From contig NC_135789.1 in the NCBI RefSeq assembly GCF_051106095.1, positions 25,145,264 to 25,209,263 of the forward strand: a stretch of 64,000 nt of DNA. Reading direction: 5' to 3'. A program made the translations under genes and the position numbers. Below are positions 53,901-64,000 of the stretch, piece by piece. Position 1 is the stretch's first letter; each line of letters begins with the position of its first letter. This stretch comes from Pogona vitticeps. Taxonomy: Eukaryota > Chordata > Lepidosauria > Squamata > Agamidae. The notes beneath the pieces are model-generated. The model saw nothing but the letters and a program-made list of their open reading frames with translations, made no database searches and was not told where the DNA came from.

Positions 53901-56336
53901 TGTCCGAGGAAGTCTTCAGGGATGGTAGTAGGGCCACAGGGTCATACCACCCAAAGTTGCTGATCAGGAGGGACAAGAGGGTCACCCCCTCCCTGCTCTC
54001 CGTTCTGCCTGTGATTGAGTGTCAAGCCTCCCTGAAGCTGGGAAGGGGGAAGGCAGGGTCCCCCTCCACTGCAACCCGTTGTTCCAAGTCACCCCCGTCA
54101 TTCTGGAATGCTGTTTCTGGTGATTTCATCTTGAGCCAGCAATTCAGAGCTGTTAGCTTTACAAAAGCCCTGCTCCTTTTGGTCAAAACTGCCAGAGTGG
54201 TTTTGTTGCTATTGATCATTGGGATTGCTGGCCCTTTTTTTGGACCCTGCTTAGAGGAAGGCCAGGGGGTGGCGGCTTCTGATCTCAATGGCTGTGTGGT
54301 TTCCTCTGATGGGCCCCAACGCTCCCTGGAGTCGTGACATGCCCAGATCGAGTGGCAGCTGGCTCTGGGTTTAAGGGGGTGCTAAACCTTGGTCTGGGTG
54401 CTTGAACGAATCTTATAGGAGTGACCCCCAAAGTGGTTGAACCTATCATGGGGAGAGGGTTCGGACGAGAACCCGCAGAGGATGGATTCTGATCACGAGC
54501 CGTCCCCGAACCTTCTGCATGCCAAGCGACCAGCCTCACCCCGAACTCCCCCAAGGATGCCTCCCTGGCCTGGCTTCTGTTCCCAAACTGGGCTTCAGCT
54601 GTTGCCCCATGGCTTGGGAATGCTCAGCTCTACGGACAGGGTCCTAGAGTTCTCTCTGGATCCTCTTTGGGAACCGGCTGGATCAGCCCCATAGAAGGGC
54701 TGGCCTTTCTCTCCCTTGGAAGACTCTTGAGGAGGTTCTGTGCCACCTTTCCAGAAGAGGTTTGCCAGTTACGTTTGGCTGCCCGGACGGCCTTTCCTGA
54801 TGTAGGTAAGCCTGGGGGTTGGGGGCCCACGGTCGTGAAAAGCAGCATTCTGGGCAAGAAGCTGCTTCCACGGGGCTGGGAAGGGGGGGGGTTTCCTACA
54901 ACACCTGCCTTCCTTGTAAGTGGACTTTTTGATGGTCTTTATGATGGACTTAGGAGCCCAGTCTGAGAAATCTGGGGAGTTTGTGGATGGCATTTCCCGG
55001 GAATAAAGTTCACCTGAAAAAAATCCGGTGAAAACCCAACATCATCCATATTGTTTTGTGCAAGGGAGCCAAGGGGCATATCGTACGCAGGGCTTGGAAA
55101 CGGTCCTTTAGGATTGCCAAGAATCTCAGATCCTTACCCCCCCCTCTCAAGCAGCGCAGCCACTGCCCGTGGCCAGGGGATTGTGGGAGTTGTAGTCTAA
55201 ATGCCGGAGGGAAATGGTGACTCCACATTGGTAAGGGGGACAGATGACGTCTGGATCTAAAAAAGCAGCTCGCCAAGGGAGGGCGCCTCATTGAGGAATA
55301 GGGTTCAGCGCCTTGGAGAGCCCCTGTAAAGTTCGGACCAAAACACAAGCACGGATTAACTCCCCTTGCACTGCGAGCATTTTTAATTTAAAAATCTTGG
55401 GTGCCGAAACATATTTCTGTTGCCTGGGGTTTTGTTTTGTTTTTGACTTTTTAAAAATATGAGAGCGGTGACTCTCTCTCTGTCTCTCTCTCTCTCTCTC
55501 TCTGTCTCCAATGATCTTTTGAAACAGCAAACTAACCCGAGAAAGCGGGACAGATTTCCCCATCCCCACCATTCCCACAACGCCCGACGTGGAGGCAGAG
55601 AAGCTGATCCGGGAGAAGGATGAAGAGGTGAGTCATGGGCAGCAGGGCTCGTGAGTGTCACCGGGAGAACAGGGGTGCGAATTCCTCCCCCGGCATGCAA
55701 AAGGATGATGATGAGGGTGCGGCGTCCCTCCAAAAGAAAAATCAAGTTTATACCGTAGGAGCCCTGTATCCGTGGCATCAGTGTCTGCTGATTCACTTAT
55801 CCGCGGTCTGAATATATTAAAAATATTAAAAGAAACATCCCAGAAATGCAGTATATATTTCTAAAGATGAAATTACCAAAACTGGCCACTAGAGAGAGCC
55901 AGAGACCATGCAATAAGCATTCACTATTAAAATAGTGTTTGCTGTAATCTGCATTTTGAAGTTTTGGAACTGGTCCCCCACAGATACAGGGGTCATACTG
56001 TACTTCCAAAGAGAGGGGGGTGGTGGAAAAAGAATTGAGCAGGAGATGTTACAGTTCATTTTCCTAACACTCCCCAGTGGATTCAGTTCTAGAGTTTGGT
56101 ACCCTCTGAATGTTGGCGCCCCCAGTTCCGGCTCTTTTCTGGGGAAGTCAAATGTCCCCTGTCCCTGCATGCAGGCAAAAAGTCAGGTCTCGATCCAGAG
56201 GGTACCAAATCCTTGCTTCTTACAACAGAGGCCCCGCAAGAAATGACCTCTCAGGATGGTACCCTTTTTTTTAATGTTGCAGTTGCGTCGAATGCAGGAA
56301 ATGCTGGAGAAAATCCAGCAGCAACTGGGGGACTAG
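41951..56336 (+). CDS. SEPT4: SEPT4 (septin-4), 12 coding exons
   Basis: Septins are GTP-binding proteins that assemble into hetero-oligomeric filaments at the cell cortex, cytokinetic furrow and sperm annulus. Coding exons: 41,951-42,151; 43,446-43,730; 43,901-43,994; 45,144-45,230; 46,770-46,893; 47,860-47,994; 48,151-48,268; 48,482-48,583; 50,186-50,282; 50,975-51,137; 55,528-55,627; 56,283-56,336. All junctions are GT-AG with matching phases, giving 519 aa. The N-terminal 67 residues are acidic (poly-Glu). Residues 68-162 align with the human IKRFLED exon and end [11 protein letters not shown]. The polybasic HRKSVKK lies near 178; G1 GESGLGKS is at 194-201, G3 DTPGFGD at 251-257, G4 AKSD at 332-335 (AKAD in human). 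The septin unique element ([34 protein letters not shown]) follows, then a C-terminal coiled coil ([18 protein letters not shown]). Near-identity of the GTPase part to human SEPT4 (478 aa), including [14 protein letters not shown], excludes SEPT1, 2 and 5. The start is the first ATG of the acidic exon; an upstream coding exon is possible. Confidence 0.95.
46010..46110 (-). repeat. tRNA-related SINE fragment
   Basis: GGGGATTTGAACCCAGTTCT and TTCATGGCCAAATGG are the reverse of the SINE 'CCATGAA...GGTTCAAATCCCC' region. Confidence 0.55.
46217..46740 (+). repeat. 41-bp minisatellite, about 13 copies
   Basis: Twelve complete units and one partial unit at exact 41-base spacing (starts 46,217, 46,258, 46,299 and so on to 46,709). 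Each carries CCCTAAT followed by TTTCCTCCTCTCTCTTCC. Copies differ at few sites: units 6, 10 and 13 share a GATAACAT variant and units 4, 6, 10 and 13 a TC start, which suggests multi-unit duplications. No AG dinucleotide occurs in any unit. The array merges into the polypyrimidine tract of the SEPT4 exon at 46,770. Confidence 0.95.
46894..47859 (+). other. SEPT4: SEPT4 intron 5
   Basis: Noncoding. A CR1-like 3' fragment lies at about 47,595-47,680 (GGGGTTGGACTGGGTGGC then CCCCTTCCAGATCCATGAC). I see nothing else notable. Confidence 0.85.
49055..49290. repeat. Long foldback of inverted SINE-like heads
   Basis: Two arms of about 110 bases face each other around a short centre near 49,168-49,183. 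The left arm reads GGTCCCCAGCAACTCC, GGAAAGAGCT, CCTAGAATTTG; the right arm is the imperfect reverse complement. Right-arm text (AGTTCGGTCCCCAGCATCTCC on the minus-strand reading of the left side) resembles the head of a Sauria-type SINE. Possibly a head-to-head SINE pair. Confidence 0.6.
49680..50010 (-). mobile_element. CR1 LINE fragment
   Basis: Text such as GAGGTCAACCAGTCTGACCC, CCTCCAACAGAGGAGGGCC and GAAAGTTCTTTCTAAGGTTT follows the minus-strand order of CR1 3' sequence. Confidence 0.6.
50405..50515 (-). repeat. MIR/CORE-like SINE fragment
   Basis: ACAGCCCTGTGAGGGAGGTG, GAGAGAGCGCAACTGGCCCA and TGTTTGAATCCAG match the usual reverse order of an ancient CORE-SINE (tail, CORE, B box). Confidence 0.6.
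51291..51465 (+). other. SEPT4: Candidate alternative terminal exon of SEPT4
   Basis: A strong 3' splice site (GTAAC branch-like motif, pyrimidine tract, AACAG) precedes GCATGAAGAG. Spliced by intron retention distance only 153 nt after exon 10 (phase 2), it would add HEEERQKM after a Lys and stop at 51,316-51,318, giving a 477-aa protein without the coiled-coil tail. AATAAA lies at 51,438-51,443, followed by a TG/T-rich stretch, so a complete poly(A) site is present. Confidence 0.5.
51438..51443 (+). terminator. SEPT4: Intragenic poly(A) signal
   Basis: Canonical AATAAA with the downstream GCTTGTTTTGTC element about 40 bases later, about 120 bases after the alternative stop codon. Confidence 0.55.
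51466..55527 (+). other. SEPT4: Rest of SEPT4 intron 10
   Basis: Four kilobases with no recognisable exon. It is mostly unassigned sequence of moderate GC, with a MITE-like GGGAGTTGTAGTC arm near 55,187 and a TCTC tract (about 55,472-55,506) just before the next 3' splice site. Confidence 0.75.
55753..56000. mobile_element. SEPT4: Tigger/pogo-like MITE in last SEPT4 intron
   Basis: Terminal inverted repeats GGAGCCCTGTATCCGTGG (left) and CCACAGATACAGGGGTCAT (right), flanked by TA on both sides, as expected for Tc1/mariner-pogo insertions. About 248 bp, noncoding. Confidence 0.7.
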
Positions 56337-57245
56337 GCCCGCCAGCCCCTCCCGCTCCCTCCAGGGACACGAAACGTTTACATCTCATCCGAGCCCGTTG
56401 TCACCGCCGCCGCCAGTCCCAGCGCTTGGTCCCGATTCTGCACCGTCCACCTTAAGCCGCCGATGGTCTCTAAGTTGGGCACACTCACACACACGTCGCT
56501 GCATCGATCGCCTTATAACCAAAGGTTGCCACGTGCCACGCTTCTCTGCCGTTCTCTGGAGAACGGTTCCTCAAGGCGCCAAGGATTTTTCTTTGCAAAA
56601 CGCCTCTGCTCTCTTACCCTGCATGTGAGAGACCTCTGCCCCGCTCCCCGCGCTGATCACCGTTGCTCTGAAGATGGTTTCTGGTGGGTGCCTGAAAACC
56701 AGTTCAGTTGTGCGCAGAAGGGATCTGTGGTGAGTTTTAACAGATTTGGTGGAGAAGAGAAACAGCCAGGGCCGGCCCTACCGGGAGGCAGAGGGGGACA
56801 TTTGTCTTAGGAGGAAAGGAAGGGGTGGCTGGCCAAGGTGAGTGGAAGCAAATGGATCGCACAAAGGATGGGCGCTGGGTGTGTGCGGGTCGCCATCAGA
56901 GGATCCAGAGAGATGGGGCGAGCAAACCCCTTGTCGTCCCGGCGTTCGCATGCTGAGTCGGGCCTCGGTGGAGCTCCTGAGACAAACCAGTATGTATCAA
57001 CCACCTCATCTTTGCTGCTACACTGCCTCAGGCTATGGAAGCTCCATTTGTGGCTCACAGCCGTGGGCGATGGCCGTTGATCGATGCCTGCTAATTGAGC
57101 CGGACTGTTCTGAGTTGCGCGTGTCTGGAAAATGTCCTCCCGAGGGTGGCCGTGAATGCAAAGCCAGGAAGATTAGCCGCCAAGAGTGGTCACAATTGAC
57201 CAGATAGGCGGGGTATAAATGGAATAAATAAATAAATAAAGATTC
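56337..57245 (+). other. SEPT4: SEPT4 3' UTR (extent inferred)
   Basis: Sequence after the SEPT4 stop codon. No canonical poly(A) hexamer appears until the AATAAATAAATAAA tail of a LINE fragment at about 57,222-57,240. The UTR may therefore use a repeat-donated signal or a variant hexamer that I cannot identify. Confidence 0.4.
57130..57245 (+). mobile_element. LINE 3' tail fragment
   Basis: CAAGAGTGGTCACAATTGAC then AGATAGGCGGGGTATAAATG and AATAAA repeats. It is the same 3' tail as the reverse copy at about 22,150-22,240. Confidence 0.7.
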
Positions 57246-57689
57246 TGAACCTGGAAACCTGAAAGCCTTCCTCTCGATCATCTTCAATTAGACATCACCT
57301 GCAAAAGCCTCTTTGGGGATCCGAGTGGCGCCCAGGAAAGTTAGTTTTTCTTGGACTACAGCAGAATGGCGTGATTCTGGGAATGACCACCCCAAATTAG
57401 CTTTTCTTTCCTGGTTTCTGAGAAGGCGTTCGGGCGTGCTTAGAAACCATGAATCCCCAGAATTTTAACCCAATCCCAGCCCCCAATCTTCCCCCCTCAC
57501 AGCATCAAACCACCAAATGCATAGAGTTGCCAGCTGATCAGAAAAACGCCTGCCTATCTTGCTTCTCTGCTTTTAGCAGCACTTTGATTTTCACAAACCA
57601 GCAAATGATGCTTTTCATAGCATGGAGAGAAAAAATCCTACTGCCCCGTTTCTGCAGATGATATGGCTGTGAACGTCCAACAGCTAATA

Positions 57690-58036
57690 CAGTGGTGCCT
57701 CGCAAGACGAGCGCTTTGCGATGATCAGTTCCCTGTTTTGCTAACCGACTATCGCAAAACGAAGATTTTCGCACAGTTGATCGGCGGTTCCAAAATGGCC
57801 ACCGGTTAGAAAAAAATGGCCACCCGTTGCTTTCTGGGATGGATTCCTCGCTGCACGGGCAGCGAAAATGACTGTGCTATGGAGGATCTTCGCTGGACAG
57901 TGAGTTTTAAGCCCATAGGAATGCATTGAAGGGGTTTCAATGCGTTTCTATGGGCTTTTTTAAATCGCTTAACAATGTTTTCATTCTACAATGATTTTGC
58001 TGGAACGAATTAACATCGTAATGCAAGGCACCACTG
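57690..58036. mobile_element. Tigger-like MITE with TA target duplication
   Basis: It starts CAGTGGTGCCTCGCA and ends TGCAAGGCACCACTG, with TA immediately outside each end. The interior of about 347 bp has no long frame and shows further internal inverted symmetry (GATGATCAGTTCC, CTATCGCAAAACG). Confidence 0.85.
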
Positions 58037-58117
58037 TATGTGGCATGGAAAGAGTGACCCATGTGAGCAGAGGCTTCATGGTAGTGTACAGGTCTTTTTT
58101 TATTCTTACATTCTAGG

Positions 58118-58220
<103 letters not shown>

Positions 58221-58594
58221 GTCCTTTGGAAGAGAGTATCCACGAGGGATCTGTTCAAAGCTACCCCTCTGTACTGTGGATGCCCCCAAACCTATATTTT
58301 TGCATAATCTCTAGTTCCCCCTAGTGGCCAATTTTGTTAATACACCTTGGACATACGTATTCCTGAGTTTTTAAAATTTAATATTTTCGGGCAACAGATC
58401 ACAGGCACCACATGTACTGATCCCGTGGATATGGGGGGGGGGATTTCCTACGTATTCGTTATTGCTAATTATTTATTGCTGTTGATTGTGAATTATTATT
58501 TTACTGCCTCTGTAGCATTCCTGAATGATTCTTCGCCCAAAGATGCAGACAAAATGCCTCAGTATCCATTTTTAATCTCCTTTATATTGCTACT

Positions 58595-58636
<42 letters not shown>

Positions 58637-60000
58637 TTGATATTGATGTTGATGTTGATGATGATGATGATGTTTTTCAGTAGAGTCATTGCACTTGTCC
58701 TAATCATGAACACAGAATATCTACAGGATATGGCCCTGAATACAGTCCTGGTGCCACTGGGGGGTGGCATCTGGATGAGACTGTCTGGTATCCTGATGCA
58801 GTGTTTTCGTGGTGCAGGGGGAACAGAGCTAGAATCTCAGCACGGCCACAGAGCTATGCCTGGGTGGAGAAAACAGCCACGTGGGTGAAATGTGCTAAGA
58901 TTCACTGAATATTCTGGGACGTGTGACTCTCCTGCCTTCCCACAGAGGTCAAGAAGGTGACCCCACTTCCCCCCCCCGTCTTTGTTACTATTTTGTGACT
59001 CTTTTCTCTGAATTTCAGGATAAGATTGTGGGGGTGCGTGGGGGGGGTTGGAGAATGACAGTGAGCAATATTGTTTAGGAACCCCAAAGAATGTTTCTAG
59101 ATATCCTGTTTTTTCTTGTTTCACATCTTGCTATTTTCTTACCCAAATAAACCCTATCTTGGCAGAGGTGTCGAAAAGAAAAAAAATCTATTTAACGAGG
59201 CTGTACAAAATGCTATGTTTATATGTTCAGAAAGCTCCGGTAGAAAAATATTTTTTATCCCGCCAATAAACATTGCTAATTTCAGCGAGCTGGTTTGGGA
59301 CTGCCCATTTCTTGCACTTTGCCTTCCCAGTGTGGTACTGTACCTACATTCTCCTGCAAAAAACATGCATTAAAAAAAAATCTCTGCCATGTGCAAAAGA
59401 CCAAATTGCTCAAGAGAAAGCATGGCGATGTGCACTTTGACTGGGGCGTTTGTCTCTCAAGCAAACTCCGAGCAGAAATCGGAGTTATAGATCATTCTCA
59501 TTGGAAGAGAAAATTCCTCGACCGCTGAAAAGTATCTGAGTACACAGCCAGTGATTTCCTCACTTGGGGGAATTTCCAGATGAGCTTGCTTTGTTTTGTG
59601 ACTGGTCTTCAACACTAAAGCACCCAAGGAGGCAGGGAGGGACGACCCCTTTATCTCTTGAGTTCCTTGGAGGGAATGTAGGCGTCCAGACAATTATTAT
59701 TGATAGACAGGATCCTGATGGATTTTACCCTGTGTATGCATAAAGGCAACTGCACAACTGGTTTCTGTGTTTGGCATGCTCTCGGTTACATGCCGGGCTG
59801 CGTCACCGATTGTGCAACCAAAGGAACCGCTGAGCACATGATGGGCAACAGAGAAAACAGGATGTTGAACTCGTGGGGCTGGGGAACATTGGATCCTGTG
59901 ATAATTGCCTCCTACAGTTCACATCATCCCCACCCAGCACAGACCATGGTGAGGGACTGAAGAAGTCCAAGGCCCCTGGAGAAGCGAAAGTATTCATTTT
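58221..60000. other. Intergenic sequence right of SEPT4
   Basis: I see no gene. It includes an ATG trinucleotide run (58,594-58,672) and diverged Tigger-like text (TCCCCCTAGTGGCC near 58,315). The rest is unassigned A/T-richer sequence. Confidence 0.55.
58594..58672. repeat. (ATG)n simple repeat with TTG interruptions
   Basis: An ATG/GATGTT trinucleotide run of about 79 bases. Confidence 0.93.
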
Positions 60001-60002
60001 CC

Positions 60003-60355
60003 TAACACATGCAGCAGAACGTTGGTGGCGCTGCAGGTTAAACCGCAGAAGCCTCTGTGCTGCAAGGTCAGGAGACCAGCCGTCGTAAGATCGAATCCAC
60101 GCGATGGAGGGAGCGCCCGTCGCTTATCCCAGTTCCTGCCAACCTAGCTGTTCGTAAGCATGTAAAAAATGTGAGTCGATAAATAGGTACCACTTTGGTG
60201 GGAAGGTTGCGGCATTCCGTGTCTAGTCGCGCTGGCCACGTGACCATGGAAACTGTCTTTGGACAAACTCTGGCTCTACAGCTTGGAGACGGGGATGAGC
60301 ACCATGCCCTAGAGTCGGACACGACTGGACTAAACATCAAGGGGAACCTTTACAA
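60003..60355 (+). repeat. Near full-length ACA-type lizard SINE
   Basis: tRNA-like head GTTGGTGGCGCTGCAGGTTA, B-box region GTCGTAAGATCGAATCCACG, a body with ACGTGACCATGGAAACTG, and tail GAGTCGGACACGACTGGACT. This matches the common ~350-bp squamate tRNA-SINE whose tail derives from an RTE/BovB-type LINE. Confidence 0.8.
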
Positions 60356-61059
60356 AACACATGTAGCGCTAGCGTCTATCAGGGATGGGTGATATTTTCC
60401 CCAAGTTTACAATCTCATATTTGAGAATCCATGGCCCTCACACTCCATGCGGCCCTGAGGGGGTCGTATCCACACCCCACATGTTATAAACCATGCACCA
60501 AGCTTGCATGGAGGGTTGGGGTCAGAAGAGTGGGAAACCAACCGGCAAGCTAATAAAAACAGGCCACGATCCCCGATGACTAGCAAAATATTTACATACT
60601 GTAGTCTATAGCTTCGCCTCCCGATCATCACTTGCTACGACTGTGGGCCACTTTCTCCATGAATATAATGCACTCGGGGAAGTAACAGCTCGGATCTTCT
60701 GCCACGACGCTTGGGGGATTCTGGGAAAATTCGTAGTTAAAAACAAGTCACCTCCCAAAAGTTTTGATCGTGGCAAGGTTTCTGGGTTTAATTCCAGGCT
60801 GGCCATCCCGGAATCGGAGCTCCCTTGGGGATGAGTTGGTAGCACAATACAATCCTTCCCCGGTTGTGTTGTCATTTCGAATGCGTCCAGCAAAAAAACA
60901 GGGAGAAACGGAGGGCCCGGTCTTAGATTTTAGCCTCAAAAGCCAGGTTTTGGGCATAAAATCCCAGAGATCAGGCCCCTCACGAACCGGCAGCCATTCT
61001 GGCTGAATTCTCACTCGGAGAAAAGTTTGCGCTCCTGGGAAAAATCGCAGAGCACCGTC

Positions 61060-64000
61060 ACACGGAATGGAAGGATTTTTATTAATTTCTGCGTGATTGC
61101 GTTTTTTTACATCACAGTTTGGGTGACGTGCTTCTTCTCCCCTCTGGAGAGGGCATCACCGTTCACTTCCAGGTTGGAAAAGAAAAAAAAAACCAATAAA
61201 ACCCCAAAAAAAGTGCATAGAGATGCTTCACAGTCTTCGTCTAATGGATCTCCCCCCCTCCTTCCCTCTCCCCCTACGTAATACTTCCCATAAGCAGGGC
61301 TGAGGCAGAGTGCTTGTAACATGGTCAACTCTGAAAGCACCAACGGCTGGCGTCAAGTCATGAAAAAAATAATAATACAAACTCTTCATTTCATCTATTA
61401 TGTTACAGAAGGGAGGGGGGGGGAAACAAAACCAACCCGCCCCACGAAATCATGAGACCGAAGGCAAGGGGGCAGGAGGGGCGCAGTGGCTCGGCCGACG
61501 GGTGGGAGAAGCCCCCCCTGGATGTCGGACCGGCCGGGCGACACCCCAGCAGGCGAAAAAAACACAGTCAGAGTGGAACAGGGCGGAAAAGAAAAGCCAC
61601 GGGGGGGGGGGGTACGACGGGCCTCCTCCATGGAAGGCCCCAGGATCGGACAAGACAGGGTGGTGATGTAGGCCCGGGACAAGCCCAGACGGGCACAGGG
61701 GGTCGGAAAGCAGGGCACGCGGGCAGGGTCGGGGTGAGGGTGCAGCCACTGGGGGGGGGGACACACAACTTTTAGAGGGTGCTGAAAATCTGGAACCAGA
61801 GTTTTGCTGGTGAGCAGGGAGGGAAATAAGCAGTGATGCATCCAGATCCTTTTGAGTTTGCTCCTCCACCACCCCTCTAAAAACAGCAATTTTATTTTCA
61901 TTTTACTTTTTCTCCTGGGGCCTCCTATCAAGGCAAAAGGGTGGGGGAGGGAAATAGTCCCGTCTCCCCGGATGCCAAGAGGTTCCCGCTTGACACGGTT
62001 TAAAAACACACGCAAACAAAGCCAAATCTAAGGATCGGGACCTTCCTGGACATCTCTCAAGGTGTTGCTGGACTAAAGCTCCCATCGGCTCTTGGGTCTA
62101 GCCGCTGGGGATGATTGGAGCTGCCGTCTACAACGATGGCTGCATGGCCACACATTCGGGGACTACAAATCCCAGCCAATCTCCCCCACTCCACCCCAAC
62201 AGGTCGCATGAGCCAAAGGGCCTGGGTAACGTAGTCACTCTTCCAAGCTCTGTTCTAGAGGGTTCCAAAAACCAAAACAGCCCTCTCCGTTGCTGGTTCC
62301 AGATAAACGACAATGCCAAGATAGACTGCTCCTGCTGATGGAGGTTCCTCCAATTCCTGCCTACTTAGGTTCAATTGCCATGAATGGGAACTTTCGTCCG
62401 CATCCCTCTAATTCAATGCCACCCTTAACGATGAGCATTAATTTTTTTTAAAAAAAACCCTACATTCAGCTTTTCTGTCTATCTATAAGAAAGTGACAGC
62501 TAAAAAGTTCTGCTCTTCTACATCTCGGGCAGGCAGGGTTTCCAAATTCATGCCGGATTTTAGTTTGCAGGCGGGATTCAGGGAAGCTTTCCAAGATACA
62601 ACATCCTACAATGACAAGAGCAGATTGCCTCTTATTAAAAAAACAATGAGGAAGCTCAATTCGCACCACACAATGAGGAGTACAGCCTCCGAGGGACATA
62701 CAGCCGCCCATTTGTTTTTTTTAAATCCTTGGCAATCCGGAGTTCTGGGGTTCATTTCCTCTACTTTTTAAGAGGTTAGGGATTTCGGGGTCCTTTTAAG
62801 CAGGGAGAAAACAGAGTCCCTGCAGCCGGAACGGCCCTGAACTGGCCCGTCCGAGAGAAACAGCAACGTTCTGTGTAGCTGTCCCATCTGTCTGACACAA
62901 CCGTAACTCGTTTCTTCTGCTATCCGTCTCTCATCCTGCAAGGTCCTGAGGGTTAAAAATTAAAAAGCCCGGGGTGACCGCTTTGAGGATCTCACCTACG
63001 AACCAGTCCTAACTCTTTTTTTTTTTTTTTTTGAAAAAACAAAACAAGGAACACACATCAAGGAGCAGGAGAATGCCTGGGGAAACATCCGAGGGATTGT
63101 CCCAAAACTTTTCCCCCCAGTTTCTCATGACGAGAGGCAGGTTCCTTTTGCCCCTGAAATTTCCTAGCTAACACAACTCACGCACCTTTACACATCACTA
63201 TCCTTCTATTGCTACTTTGCAAGAGTTGCAAAGCACCTTGTCAGACTTTTGAACCCATACCTGGCCCCTTCCAGGAATCTCGGGCGAGAATTCCCACAAA
63301 CCCCCAGACAGCTATCTAGGGGATGATGGGTGTTGTAGGCCAGAACCTGGAAGGGGCCAGCTGTTGAACGGTCTAGGGTGCCATAATGTATGGGTCAACC
63401 TCTCTCACACACTTCACTCACGTCTGTCATGGTGGACCCTGAGGCAAATTCAGAAATTCTTCCCTGGTTCGGGTTCCGACGAATGCCCCATTTTCTGCTA
63501 AAAACCAGCCCCGGGTGCCTCCCACCCATCCCGTCCTTCAAGAAAACAAGACCTCTGGCTAATCTCTAAAACTGGCGGGATCGTCATTCGGACTGGAGGT
63601 ACGAAATGGCATCACTTAATGTCCTCCTCTTGTCAATGTCTCAAGACATTGCCTGCAGAAAACCAGCAGCTCAGGGTAAGAATTTGGACGTCATTGGTTT
63701 TTTTCCCCCTGCCAAAATAGGAACACATCTCTTATGGCTGTGTCAAGTCTCGGCATCATCGTGCGCTCCTTCTCGCCACACATTCTGGGAGGCTGGAAAA
63801 CGCTGCCAGGGTCAAGATTTCCAAACGGATTGAAAGTTTTTTTTTTTACCCCAGTGGCACGGCCACCCTGAAGGCGCCACCGCCAGCCAAGTGGGGCCTG
63901 CCATGCCCTCTCCTTGCGCTTGCCAGGGACTGGCCAAGAGGCAGGAGAAAAGGAGGAAGGGGGCACAATAAAGGCCAGAAGCCCCAGGAGACGGCTGTGG
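61060..64000 (-). other. Possible 3' UTR of a convergent minus-strand gene
   Basis: A mostly repeat-poor 2.9-kb tract without coding exons. On the minus strand it carries AATAAA hexamers near 61,078-61,083 (followed by a GTGTGACGGTG-type downstream element) and near 61,875-61,890. It includes palindromic-MITE arms near 62,065-62,190 and 63,305-63,345. In human, MTMR4 follows SEPT4, but in the same direction, so identity of any gene here is open. Confidence 0.3.
62065..62190. mobile_element. Palindromic MITE fragment
   Basis: Text of the type GGACTAAAGCTCCCATCGGC and ACTACAAATCCCAGCC belongs to the dispersed 'ACTACAACTCCCATCATCC' foldback family seen also near 13,170 and 63,320. Boundaries are approximate. 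Confidence 0.45.

Noticed and set aside
61398-62015. 205-codon minus-strand frame
   Set aside because: Pro-rich compositional frame with a frame on the opposite strand of similar quality. It lies in a probable 3' UTR.

Overview
This is vertebrate nuclear DNA: multi-exon genes with GT-AG introns, CpG islands, long CA/GT microsatellites, and LINE, SINE and DNA-transposon debris. The repeat mix points to a squamate reptile, probably a lizard. It includes tRNA-derived SINEs with CR1-like tails, an ACA-type lizard SINE, L2, CR1 and BovB-like LINE pieces, Tigger-like MITEs, and a young Gmr1-like LTR element. High GC and short genes would fit a microchromosome, but that is inference.

Layout. Positions 1-8,950 are noncoding 3' flank. 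VPS37D (ESCRT-I subunit) lies on the minus strand in four coding exons (16,125 down to 8,951), with a CpG-island promoter at about 15.85-16.5 kb. A long single-exon plus-strand frame (18,519-20,777, 752 aa) begins at a strong Kozak ATG. It encodes a Ser/Pro/Arg-rich, probably disordered protein, and by position and orientation it is the best candidate for the C17orf47-like gene that precedes SEPT4 in mammals. A repeat-rich spacer follows and contains a 5.6-kb minus-strand LTR retrotransposon (about 23,998-29,605). A CpG island with a possible noncoding first exon sits at 33.6-34.6 kb. SEPT4 (SEPTIN4) then occupies 41,951-56,336 on the plus strand in 12 coding exons (519 aa). After SEPT4 come its 3' UTR, transposon debris and, from about 61 kb to the end, a less repetitive tract that may be the 3' UTR of a convergent minus-strand gene.

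The two well-supported genes come from regions that are separate in human (VPS37D from 7q11.23, SEPT4 from 17q22). Both regions are, as I recall, on chicken chromosome 19, so the linkage is expected for a sauropsid. The genes do not form a pathway: VPS37D acts in ESCRT-I membrane sorting, SEPT4 in septin filaments.

The most notable non-standard features are: (1) a 13-copy, 41-bp minisatellite abutting a SEPT4 3' splice site, each unit carrying a branch-point-like CTAAT and a polypyrimidine tract but no AG; (2) a well-formed alternative terminal exon inside SEPT4; (3) the Gmr1-type domain order and near-identical LTRs of the retroelement; (4) the 752-aa repeat-bearing frame, with a possible in-frame splice into SEPT4.
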